Part shown: positions 56,816 to 64,000 of the stretch, one piece after another
How positions within the stretch are numbered: the stretch's first letter is position 1
How the letters are laid out: the number at the start of each line of letters is the position of its first letter
Assembly (NCBI GenBank): GCA_938084715.1
Contig: CALKES010000009.1
Location: forward strand, 1 to 64,000
DNA: 64,000 bases
Direction of reading: 5' to 3'
Origin: Candidatus Bipolaricaulota bacterium
GTDB lineage: Bacteria; Bipolaricaulota; Bipolaricaulia; Bipolaricaulales; Bipolaricaulaceae
The notes under the pieces: generated by a model
The model's database searches: none
Told to the model about the DNA's origin: nothing
Seen by the model: only the letters and a program-made list of their open reading frames with translations
Program-made: the position numbers and the translations under genes

Positions 56816-58123
56816 GTGCCGAAGCTCTTCGGGACCGACGGGGTGCGGGGGGTGGCGGGGGTCGAGCTCACCGCCGACCTCGCCCACCGGCTGGGCCGGG
56901 CCGCGGGCCGGGCCCTGGGCGCCCGGCGGGCCCTCCTCGCCCGGGACACCCGGCTCTCGGGGCCGGATCTCGAGCGGGCTTGCGCCGAAGGCCTCGCCGC
57001 GGCGGGGGTCGACGTCCACCTCGCCGGAGTTCTCCCCTCCCCCGCCGTCTCCCACCTCGTCCGCCTCGGGGGCTACGACCTTGGGGTCGTGATCTCCGCC
57101 TCCCACAACCCGCCCGAGGACAACGGGATCAAGTTCTACGACCGGGAGGGCCTCAAGCTCTCCCCGGAGGAGGAGGACCGGGTGGAGGCCCGCCTGGGGG
57201 ATCCCCCGTCGACGGGGCGGCGGGGGAAGTGGGCCTCGGCCGAAGGAGCGGGCGAGGCCTACACGAGGTTTCTCCGAGGGGCCGTCCCCGACCTCTCCCT
57301 CGCCGGGATGGCCATCGCCCTGGACTGCGCCTATGGGGCCACCTGGGAGGTCGCCCCGCAGCTCTTCCGCTCCTTGGGCGGGAAACTCGTCCTCCTCGGG
57401 GCGGAGCCCGATGGGGGGAGGATCAACGCCACCGGGGCCGCCTCCCTGGGCGCCCTCCAGGCGGCGGTCAAGAGCGGCGGAGCCGAGCTCGGGGTCGCCT
57501 TCGACGGGGACGGGGACCGGGCGCTGTTCGTGACCCAGGAGGGCGTGGTCGTGGAGGGGGACCGGCTCCTCGCCGCCCTGGCCCCCCTCCTCGGGGAATG
57601 GGGGGAACTCCGGGCCCCGGCGGTCGTGTTCACCGTCCTCGCCAACGGGGGGGCGGAGCGGTACCTCTCCAGGCGGGGGTTCCGCGTCGTCCGCGTCTCC
57701 GTGGGGGACCGGAACGTTTCCTGGGCGATGCGGGAGGAGGGGATTGACCTCGGGGGCGAGCCCTCGGGCCACCTCGTGTTCGGTCGGTACGCCCTCACCG
57801 GGGACGGGATCCTCACCGCCCTCCTCGTCCTGCGGGCCCTCCGCCGGGCGGGCTGGTCCCTCACCGAGCTCGTGGCCCCGGTCCCCCTCGACCCCCAAGT
57901 CCGGGAGGATGTCCCGGTGCGGGACCGGGAGGCCGCCTTCGCCTCGCCCGCCCTACACGAGGCCGTGGCCGAGGCCGAGCGGCTCCTCGGAGGAAAGGGG
58001 CGGATCGTCGTCCGCCCGTCGGGGACGCAGCCCCTCATCCGGGTCCTCGCCGAGGGGCCGGAGGAGGGTCTCCTCCGCCAAGCGGTAGAGCTCGTCGTCC
58101 GGGCCTTGGAGGCGTTCCGCTAG
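56816..58123 (+). CDS. glmM: phosphoglucosamine mutase
   Basis: 435 residues. Converts glucosamine-6-phosphate to glucosamine-1-phosphate for UDP-GlcNAc. 'FGTDGVRGVAG' start, active Ser in VVISASHNPPEDNGIKF, metal loop FDGDGDR, sugar loop GGEPSGH and phosphate site RPSGTQPLIRV. GTG 56816 right after trkH. Its stop overlaps the convergent gcvPB stop region. Confidence 0.95.
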   Translation: MPKLFGTDGVRGVAGVELTADLAHRLGRAAGRALGARRALLARDTRLSGPDLERACAEGLAAAGVDVHLAGVLPSPAVSHLVRLGGYDLGVVISASHNPPEDNGIKFYDREGLKLSPEEEDRVEARLGDPPSTGRRGKWASAEGAGEAYTRFLRGAVPDLSLAGMAIALDCAYGATWEVAPQLFRSLGGKLVLLGAEPDGGRINATGAASLGALQAAVKSGGAELGVAFDGDGDRALFVTQEGVVVEGDRLLAALAPLLGEWGELRAPAVVFTVLANGGAERYLSRRGFRVVRVSVGDRNVSWAMREEGIDLGGEPSGHLVFGRYALTGDGILTALLVLRALRRAGWSLTELVAPVPLDPQVREDVPVRDREAAFASPALHEAVAEAERLLGGKGRIVVRPSGTQPLIRVLAEGPEEGLLRQAVELVVRALEAFR

Positions 58124-59568
58124 GACTTCTCGAACTGAATCCGGAGCCTTGGCTCCCGCACCGCCCGGGCCTCGTCGAGCCTCCGGACCGGGGTCCCGTG
58201 GGGGGCCTCCTTGAGGAGCTGAGGGTCCTCCCTCGCCTCCCGGGCGATCGCCCGCAGGGCCTCGGCAAACGCGTCCAGGACCTCCTTGGGCTCCGTCTCG
58301 GTGGGCTCGATCATCAGGGCCTCGGGGACGATGAGGGGGAAGTAGATCGTCGGGGGGTGGAACCCGTAGTCCATGAGCCGCTTGACAACGTCCAGCGTCC
58401 GGATCCCCTCCCCGAGGCCCGCCCCGGAGAGGACGAACTCGTGCTTCACGAGCCGATCGTAGGGGACCCGGTAGACGTCCTGGAGGAGGGCCTTGAGGTA
58501 GTTCGCCGCCAGGACCGCCCCCGCTGAGACCTCCCGCATCCCCTCGTCCCCCAGGGTGAGGATGTAGGCCAGGGCCCGGACGGCGACGAGGAAGTTCCCG
58601 TGGTAGGGGTGGACCCGGCCAACCGACTTCGGCCGGTCCCAATCGAGCTCGAAGCGGTCCCCCCTCCGGACGATCCCCGGGACGGGGAGGTAGGGAACGA
58701 GGGCCTCGGACACGGTGACAGGCCCCGCCCCCGGTCCGCCGCCCCCGTGGGGGGTGGAGAACGTCTTGTGGAGGTTGATGTGGAAGATGTCCGCCCCCAT
58801 GTCCCCAGGGCGAGCGCGGCCGAGGTAGGCGTTGAAGTTCGCCCCGTCGAAGTAGCAGAGGCCCCCTGCCCCGTGGACGAGCTCGGTGATCTCCAGGATG
58901 TCCTCCTCGAAGATCCCCAGGGTGTTGGGGACGGTGAGCATGATCCCCGCGACGTCCGGACCCAGAGCCCGCTTCAGGGCCTCAAGGTCCACCATCCCCC
59001 GCCGGTCCGAGGGGAGGGAGACCACTGTGAAGCCGACCATCGCCGCCGAGGCAGGGTTTGTCCCGTGGGCGGAGTCGGGGAGGAGGACCTTCGTCCGCCC
59101 CGTCTCCCCCCGATCCTCGAGCCACCGCTTGAGGAGGAGCATCCCCGTGAGCTCGCCGTGGGCCCCGGCCGCGGGCTGAAGCGTCACCCCCGGCATCCCG
59201 GTGATCCCCTGGAGGAGCTCCCCGAGCTCCCAGAGGACGGCGAGGGCCCCCTGGCACTCCTCGGGGGGGAGGAGGGGGTGGAGGCCGGAGAAGCCCGGAA
59301 GCCGGGCCAGGTCCTCGTGGAGCTTGGGGTTGTACTTCATCGTGCACGAGCCCAAGGGGTAGAACCCCGTGTCCACCCCGTAGTTCATCCGGGAGAGTTC
59401 GGTGTAGTGGCGGACGAGCTCGGGCTGGGACACCTCCGGGAGGCGAGGCGGGTTCCGCCGGCGAAGGGCGGGGGGAAGCTCCAAGAGGAGCTCCTCTTCC
59501 GAGTTCTGAAGCGCGGGCAGGGCCACGGCCCTCCGCCCGGGGGCCCCGCGGTCGTAGATCGTGCTCAT
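58120..59568 (-). CDS. gcvPB: glycine dehydrogenase (decarboxylating) subunit 2
   Basis: 482 residues. PLP-binding half of the two-subunit P protein of the glycine cleavage system. 'RHYTELSRMNYGVDTGFYPLGSCTMKYNPK' region, 'LQPAAGAHGELTGMLL', 'FDGANFNAYLGRARPGDMGADI' and the PLP-Lys in 'HINLHKTFSTPHGGGGPGAG' are diagnostic. ATG 59568 with GGAGGGG upstream overlaps the gcvPA stop (ATGA). Confidence 0.95.
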   Translation of the reverse strand: MSTIYDRGAPGRRAVALPALQNSEEELLLELPPALRRRNPPRLPEVSQPELVRHYTELSRMNYGVDTGFYPLGSCTMKYNPKLHEDLARLPGFSGLHPLLPPEECQGALAVLWELGELLQGITGMPGVTLQPAAGAHGELTGMLLLKRWLEDRGETGRTKVLLPDSAHGTNPASAAMVGFTVVSLPSDRRGMVDLEALKRALGPDVAGIMLTVPNTLGIFEEDILEITELVHGAGGLCYFDGANFNAYLGRARPGDMGADIFHINLHKTFSTPHGGGGPGAGPVTVSEALVPYLPVPGIVRRGDRFELDWDRPKSVGRVHPYHGNFLVAVRALAYILTLGDEGMREVSAGAVLAANYLKALLQDVYRVPYDRLVKHEFVLSGAGLGEGIRTLDVVKRLMDYGFHPPTIYFPLIVPEALMIEPTETEPKEVLDAFAEALRAIAREAREDPQLLKEAPHGTPVRRLDEARAVREPRLRIQFEKS

Positions 59569-60884
59569 CTCCCCTCCAGCGCAGACACAAACAGGTCGAG
59601 CTCCTCGTCGGTCCGCTTCTCGGTGACGGCCACGGGAAAGCCCTGCCTCACCCCAAGGGGGGCGAGGAACTCCGGCGGGAGAACAGCGATTCCGGCCCGA
59701 CGGAGCTTCTCCACCGCTCCAGCCGGGTTCGAGCACCGGACCACGAACTCGTGGAAGAACGGCCCGGAGAAGGCGAGGCCGTACCCGGGGATTCGCCCGA
59801 TCCGCTCGGCGAGAACGTGGGCCCGCTCGTAGGCGAGGAGGGCCACCCGGCGGAGCCCCCCCGGCCCCAGGGCCGCCAGGTACACCGTGGCCGCCAGGGC
59901 ACACAGGGCGGAGTTGGTGCAGATGTTGGAGGTCGCACCCTCGCGGCGGATGTGCTGTTCCCGGGTCTGGAACGTCATCACGTACCCGACCTTCCCGTGG
60001 GCATCCCGGGTCTCCCCGGACACCCGCCCCGGCATCCGCCGAAGGTGCTCCATCCGCGTGGCGAAGAACCCAAGGAGCGGCCCCCCGAACGCGATGGGGT
60101 TCCCCAGAACCTGCCCCTCCCCCACGACGACGTCGGCCCCGAACGACCCCGGGGGCTCGACGACGGCGAGGACGATGGGGTTCGCGTAGGCGATGAGGAA
60201 CGCCTTCCCCAGGCGCTCCTTGAGGCCGGAGAGGTCCTCGAGGATCCCCAGGGCGTTGGGCTGCGCCACGACCAGGGCGCACGTCCCCTCGGGGACCGCG
60301 CCCAGGGCCATCCGCCCGTCGGGCCCGTAGGGGACGTCCGTCAGGGTCAGGCCCGCCCCCCAGGCGTAGGTGGCGAGGACCTCCCGGACGTGGGGGAGGA
60401 GGGACCGGGGGACAAGGACCGTCCTCCCGCCCGTGGCCCGGGCCGCCATGAGGACCGCCTCGGCCAGGGCGGTGGCCCCGTCGTACATCGAGGCGTTGGC
60501 CACCTCCATCCCCGTGAGCTCGCAGACCATCGTCTGGTACTCAAACATCCAGGTGAGGGTCCCCTGGGAAAGCTCCGCCTGATACGGGGTGTAGGCGGTG
60601 AAGAACTCGGACCGGGAGAGGACGTGCCCGACCACGGGCGGGATGTAGTGGTCGTAGAGGCCCCCCCCGAGGAAGGGGACGAGCCGGGCGCCCGTGGACT
60701 CCGCAGCACGGGAGCCGAGGTGCCGGCTCACCGCAAGCTCATCCCTCGCCGGGAGCCCGAGGGGTCGGTGGCGGGCCCTCACCTCGGGGGGGATGTCGGA
60801 AAACAGGCCCTCGACGTCCGAGATGCCGATCTTCTCGAGCATCCCCCGGACGTCGTCTGGGGTATGGGGGACGTAGGGGTTCAT
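59565..60884 (-). CDS. gcvPA: glycine dehydrogenase (decarboxylating) subunit 1
   Basis: 439 residues. 'YVPHTPDDVRGMLEKIGISDVEGLFSDIP' start, 'FLGGGLYDHYIPPVVGHVLSRSEFFTAYTPYQAELSQGTL' pattern, 'FQTREQHIRREGATSNICTNSALCALAA' region: all typical of GcvPA. Overlaps gcvH upstream and gcvPB downstream by four bases each. Confidence 0.95.
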   Translation of the reverse strand: MNPYVPHTPDDVRGMLEKIGISDVEGLFSDIPPEVRARHRPLGLPARDELAVSRHLGSRAAESTGARLVPFLGGGLYDHYIPPVVGHVLSRSEFFTAYTPYQAELSQGTLTWMFEYQTMVCELTGMEVANASMYDGATALAEAVLMAARATGGRTVLVPRSLLPHVREVLATYAWGAGLTLTDVPYGPDGRMALGAVPEGTCALVVAQPNALGILEDLSGLKERLGKAFLIAYANPIVLAVVEPPGSFGADVVVGEGQVLGNPIAFGGPLLGFFATRMEHLRRMPGRVSGETRDAHGKVGYVMTFQTREQHIRREGATSNICTNSALCALAATVYLAALGPGGLRRVALLAYERAHVLAERIGRIPGYGLAFSGPFFHEFVVRCSNPAGAVEKLRRAGIAVLPPEFLAPLGVRQGFPVAVTEKRTDEELDLFVSALEGR

Positions 60885-61264
60885 CGAGTTCCCTTCAGGA
60901 ACGCCTCGTAGCCAGCGGCGTCGAGGAGCCCGTCCACCTCGCCCGGAGCTGCCATCCGCAGGGCGAAGAGCCACCCTTGGCCGTAGGGGTCCTTGTTCAC
61001 GAGGTCCGGGGAACCTTCCACGGCGGGGTTCACCGCCACCACCTCCCCGGAGAGGGGGGCGTTCACCTCCCCCACCGCCTTCACCGACTCCACCGCCGCC
61101 ACCTTCTCCCCCCGCCGGACCCGTTTCCCCACCGGGGGGAGCTCCACAAACACGATGTCCCCGAGCTGACCCTGGGCATGGTGGGTGATCCCCACCACCG
61201 CCCGGTCTCCCTCCAGCCGAACCCACTCGTGATCCTCGGTGTACCGCAGGTCTTTGGGAATCAA
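60881..61264 (-). CDS. gcvH: glycine cleavage system H protein
   Basis: 127 residues. Lipoyl carrier: 'YTEDHEWVRLEGDRAVVGITHHAQGQLGDIVFVELP' layout, lipoyl-Lys in VESVKAVGEVNAPLSGEV. TTG start with AGGAGG upstream. First of gcvH-gcvPA-gcvPB; nine bases after dnaB on the same strand. gcvT and the L protein are not in this window. Confidence 0.94.
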   Translation of the reverse strand: MIPKDLRYTEDHEWVRLEGDRAVVGITHHAQGQLGDIVFVELPPVGKRVRRGEKVAAVESVKAVGEVNAPLSGEVVAVNPAVEGSPDLVNKDPYGQGWLFALRMAAPGEVDGLLDAAGYEAFLKGTR

Positions 61265-61273
61265 CGCTCCTCC

Positions 61274-62644
61274 TTAGAACGGGACGACCTTCTCCTCCTT
61301 GGCCGGGTCGAAGAACGTGGCCGAGCTCTTGTGGAACATGAGCCGGAACTTCCCAAGCGGCCCGTTCCTCTGCTTGGCGATGATGACCTCCGTCTCCGCC
61401 ACAGGGCCGGTCTGGTCAGGGTCGTCGTAGTAGTCGGGGCGGTAGATGAACACGACGAGGTCAGCGTCCTGCTCGATCGCCCCCGACTCCCGGAGGTCGG
61501 AGAGCTGGGGCCGCTTGGACTCCCGTCGCTCCACGGCCCGGTTGAGTTGAGAACAGGCGATGACCGGAACCTCGAGCTCGCGGGCGAGGGCCTTGAGGGC
61601 CCTCGAGATGTAGGCGATCTGCTGCTCCCGGACGTCGGTCTTGATCCCGGCGTCCACGAGCTGGAGGTAGTCCACCACCACGAGGTCCAGCCCACCGTAG
61701 CGCTTCATCATCTGCCGGGCCTTGGCCTTGATGGAGAGGACCGAGGCAGTGGACGAGTCGTCGATGAGGATCGTCGCCTTGTGGAGCCTACCGGCGGCCT
61801 CGGCGATGAGCCCCCACTTCGCGGGGGGGAGGTAGCCGTCCCGCAGCCGCTGGAGGTCGACCTGGGCCTCGGCGCAGAGAAGCCTCTCCAAGACCTGTTC
61901 TTTGGTCATCTCGAGGGAGAAGAGGCCCACCTTCTTCCCCTCCGCCACCGCGGCGTGGCGGACGATCCCCAGGGCGAGCGAGGTCTTCCCCGTCCCCGGG
62001 CGGCCGGCAAGGACGATGAGGTCGGAGCGCCGGAGCCCTGAGGTCAGGGCGTCGAACTCGGCGAACCCCGTGGACAGGGCCCCCACGGGCCGGCGGTGGG
62101 GGTCCTTGTGAATCTCCATCAGGGTGTCTAGGTGGTCCTCGAGGAAGTCCCCCACGGCGTGGAAGCTCGGGGCGGAGCGGCGCTCGGCGATGGAGAACAC
62201 CGCCTCCTCGGCCTGGTCCATCACCCGGTCCAGGGGGAGGTCCTCCTGATGGGCGAGCTCGGTCACCTTGCCGCCCACCGCGGCCAGCCACCTCCGGAGG
62301 GCCTTCTCCTCCACGATCGCGGCGTAGTGCTCCACCGCGGCGGTGGTGGTGACCCCGCCCACGAGGTCGGCCAGGTAGCTCCGGCCCCCGACCTTGGGGA
62401 GCTGCCCCCGCTCCTCGAGGCGGTTCGCCACCGCCACCGGGTCGGGGTGAACCCCCTCCTCAAACAGGTCGAGGATCGTCCGGAAGATGAGCTGGTGGGC
62501 CCGGGAGTAGAAGTGATCCGGGGTCAGGCGCTCAGCCACCAGGGGGACGACCTCCTCGGGCTCGAGCATCGCCGCCCCCAGGACGAGCTGCTCGGCCTCC
62601 GGGTTGCGCGGGACGCGGAGAACCCCTTCCTCGCGATCGGCCAC
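61274..62644 (-). CDS. dnaB: replicative DNA helicase DnaB
   Basis: 456 residues. N-terminal primase-binding helices (1-110: 'NPEAEQLVLGAAMLEPE') and a RecA-like motor: Walker A AGRPGTGKTSLA, 'LFSLEMTKEQVLERLL', Walker B 'DLVVVDYLQL', 'SRALKALARELEVPVIACSQLNR' and Arg finger region 'DLRESGAIEQDAD'. GTG 62644 with TAAGAT six bases upstream, so leaderless. Shares the upstream region with rpsB (divergent) and reads into gcvH. Confidence 0.95.
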   Translation of the reverse strand: MADREEGVLRVPRNPEAEQLVLGAAMLEPEEVVPLVAERLTPDHFYSRAHQLIFRTILDLFEEGVHPDPVAVANRLEERGQLPKVGGRSYLADLVGGVTTTAAVEHYAAIVEEKALRRWLAAVGGKVTELAHQEDLPLDRVMDQAEEAVFSIAERRSAPSFHAVGDFLEDHLDTLMEIHKDPHRRPVGALSTGFAEFDALTSGLRRSDLIVLAGRPGTGKTSLALGIVRHAAVAEGKKVGLFSLEMTKEQVLERLLCAEAQVDLQRLRDGYLPPAKWGLIAEAAGRLHKATILIDDSSTASVLSIKAKARQMMKRYGGLDLVVVDYLQLVDAGIKTDVREQQIAYISRALKALARELEVPVIACSQLNRAVERRESKRPQLSDLRESGAIEQDADLVVFIYRPDYYDDPDQTGPVAETEVIIAKQRNGPLGKFRLMFHKSSATFFDPAKEEKVVPF

Positions 62645-62650
62645 GGGACG

Positions 62651-62656
62651 ATCTTA
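62651..62656 (-). promoter_or_regulatory. -10 box TAAGAT before dnaB
   Basis: Ends six bases before GTG 62644. Confidence 0.4.
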
Positions 62657-62687
62657 CCGCCCGGCCGAAGGCCCGCACCAGGGCCCG

Positions 62688-62716
62688 TTGTCCTCCAGCG
62701 CGAGGGGGGCTATACT
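62688..62716 (+). promoter_or_regulatory. rpsB promoter TTGTCC-17-TATACT
   Basis: Predicted start near 62723 gives a ~38-nt leader with the AGGAGGAGGT ribosome site, unlike the leaderless genes around it. Confidence 0.55.
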
Positions 62717-62760
62717 TCGCCCACATCCTTGCCCCACGCGGCACAAAAGGAGGAGGTAGG

Positions 62761-63573
62761 TTGGCGCTTCTGTCCATGAAGGACCTCTTGGAGGCGGGGG
62801 TCCACTTCGGGCACCGGACCCGGAAGTGGAACCCCAAAATGGCCCGCTTCATCTACACCGAGCGGAAGGGCATCCACATCATCGACCTCGGGAAGACCCT
62901 GGAGCTCTTCGAGCGGGCGTACGATTTTGTGCGGTCCCAGTCCGCCAAGGGCAAGCCGATCCTGTTCGTGGGGACCAAACGCCAGGTCCAGCCCACGATC
63001 GAGGAGGAGGCCAAGCGCTGCGGCTGCCCGTACGTGAACCAGCGCTGGATCGGGGGAACCCTCACCAACTTCGAGGTCATCCGGCGGCGGATCCTCCACA
63101 TGCTGGAGCTGGAGCGGAACTTTGCCGAAGGGAAGTACGAGCGGCTCCCCTTGAAGGAGCGGATGAAGCTCGAGAAGGAGCTGAGCTACCTCCGGCGGAA
63201 CCTCGATGGGCTGCGGAGCCTGGACCGACTCCCCGGTGCGGTGTACGTGATCGACCCCACGGTGGAGGTCCACGCCGTCCGGGAGGCCAACCTCCTCCAC
63301 ATCCCCGTGGTGGCGATGTGCGACACCGACTCCGATCCCGACCTCGTCGACTACCCCATCCCGGGAAACGACGACGCGATCAAGTCCACCCGCCTCATCA
63401 CCGCCCGGATCGCCGACGCGGTGATCGAGGGCCGGGAGGGGCTCCAGGGGGAGGTGCCCGCCGAGCCGGCCGCGCCCGAGGTCATGCCCAAGCCGGAACT
63501 CATCGAGATCGAAACGGACAGCCACCTCATGGAGATGTGGGAGGAGCTGGCGGGCGAGGAAGGGAAGGACTGA
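62761..63573 (+). CDS. rpsB: 30S ribosomal protein uS2
   Basis: 270 residues. 'MKDLLEAGVHFGHRTRKWNPKMARFIYTERKGIHIIDL' pattern, 'GTKRQVQPTIEEEA', 'NQRWIGGTLTNFEVI' and 'DTDSDPDLVDYPIPGNDDAIKS' are diagnostic. TTG start after AGGAGGAGGTAGG. Acidic C-terminal tail. TGA overlaps the tsf ATG (TGATG). Confidence 0.96.
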   Translation: MALLSMKDLLEAGVHFGHRTRKWNPKMARFIYTERKGIHIIDLGKTLELFERAYDFVRSQSAKGKPILFVGTKRQVQPTIEEEAKRCGCPYVNQRWIGGTLTNFEVIRRRILHMLELERNFAEGKYERLPLKERMKLEKELSYLRRNLDGLRSLDRLPGAVYVIDPTVEVHAVREANLLHIPVVAMCDTDSDPDLVDYPIPGNDDAIKSTRLITARIADAVIEGREGLQGEVPAEPAAPEVMPKPELIEIETDSHLMEMWEELAGEEGKD

Positions 63574-64000
63574 TGCCGGAAGTAACCCTGGAGCTCATCA
63601 AGCGCCTCCGCGAGGAGACGGGGATTGGGATCGTGGACTGCAAGGAGGCCCTCCTCAAGGCCAAGGGGAACCTGGAGGAGGCCAAGAAGATCCTCCGGAT
63701 GGAGGGGAAGGAGTTCCTAGCCGGCCAGACCCGGGCCGCCAACGAGGGCCGGGTGGAGGCCTACGTCCACCACTCGGGCAAGGTGGGGGTGCTGCTGGAG
63801 GTGAACACCTCCACCGACTTTGCGGCCAACTCCGAGGCGTTCCGGGAGTTCATCCGAAACCTCGCGATGCAGATCGCGGCCGCCAAGCCCCGGTGGGTGA
63901 AGCCCGAGGACGTCCCCCCCGAGGTCCTGGCCGAGGAGCGGGAGGTCCAGCGCAAGCAGGCGGAGAAGGAGGGGAAGCCCCCCCACATCATCGAGAAGAT
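63573..64000 (+). CDS. tsf: elongation factor Ts, 3'-truncated by window edge
   Basis: About 142 residues visible. Exchanges GDP on EF-Tu. 'LIKRLREETGIGIVDCKEALLKAKGNLEEA' N-terminal UBA-like domain, then 'EGRVEAYVHHSGKVGVLLEVNTSTDFAANSEAFREF' core start, as in all EF-Ts. The frame is open to the edge. Coupled to rpsB. Confidence 0.96.
   Translation, partial: MPEVTLELIKRLREETGIGIVDCKEALLKAKGNLEEAKKILRMEGKEFLAGQTRAANEGRVEAYVHHSGKVGVLLEVNTSTDFAANSEAFREFIRNLAMQIAAAKPRWVKPEDVPPEVLAEEREVQRKQAEKEGKPPHIIEK

Overview
The window is a very GC-rich bacterial chromosome segment with tightly packed genes, many ATGA/TGATG overlaps and GTG/TTG starts. Two predicted beta-barrel proteins, MurF and GlmM point to a diderm cell with peptidoglycan. 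A methionyl-tRNA synthetase with several Cys pairs and a fused tRNA-binding domain, an archaeal-type TrmY methyltransferase, split glycine decarboxylase subunits and dockerin/PKD secreted proteins suggest a deep-branching anaerobe. My best guess is the Candidatus Bipolaricaulota (Acetothermia/OP1) lineage; this is inference only, as no rRNA is present.

Layout. 1-1.7 kb: two alpha/beta hydrolases and a decayed helical-repeat gene. 1.9-6.3 kb: a large GAF/PAS-GGDEF diguanylate cyclase. 6.3-12.5 kb, opposite strand: a secreted/surface cluster of three related small beta proteins, an Ig-fold chaperone-like protein with a dockerin tail, and a barrel protein with SdrD-like and PKD domains. 12.8-16.6 kb: a GNAT acetyltransferase, a cation exchanger, a ribbon-helix-helix/MshEN fusion protein, a subtilase and tRNA-Ala. 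Three cyclic-di-GMP-I (GEMM-I) riboswitches lie in front of surface or regulatory genes here, so 1.9-15.2 kb reads as one c-di-GMP module: synthesis, RNA sensors, a candidate protein sensor and surface output.

16.6-34.5 kb is mostly housekeeping: gyrB, sucC, an S55 peptidase-like protein, murF, an MFS transporter, DUF554, mscL, metG, rplU-prp-like-rpmA-obg-nadD, infC-rpmI-rplT, an RNase E/G, tRNA-Val and a two-domain P-loop kinase. 34.5-45 kb is a metalloid/thiol-redox island: a roughly 8.5-kb minus-strand operon (ArsR, ArsP-like permease, DGC protein, several thioredoxin-fold proteins, two CcdA/DsbD-type membrane proteins, DUF1573-rhodanese, ACR3, ArsC), with a divergent MarR/split-permease/cupin operon. 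45-47.3 kb holds a lipid kinase, transposase and phospholipase-D-like remnants and two tRNAs.

47.3-64 kb: a GNAT protein, an ATP-cone/PRK kinase, a barrel plus two PKD lipoproteins, threonine aldolase, pcm, TrmY, TrkA/TrkH, glmM, the glycine cleavage genes gcvH-gcvPA-gcvPB, dnaB, rpsB and the start of tsf. Several frameshifts fall in or near G runs and may be sequencing errors. A recurrent TANNNT hexamer 6-9 nt before the start codon of first genes suggests widespread leaderless transcription.
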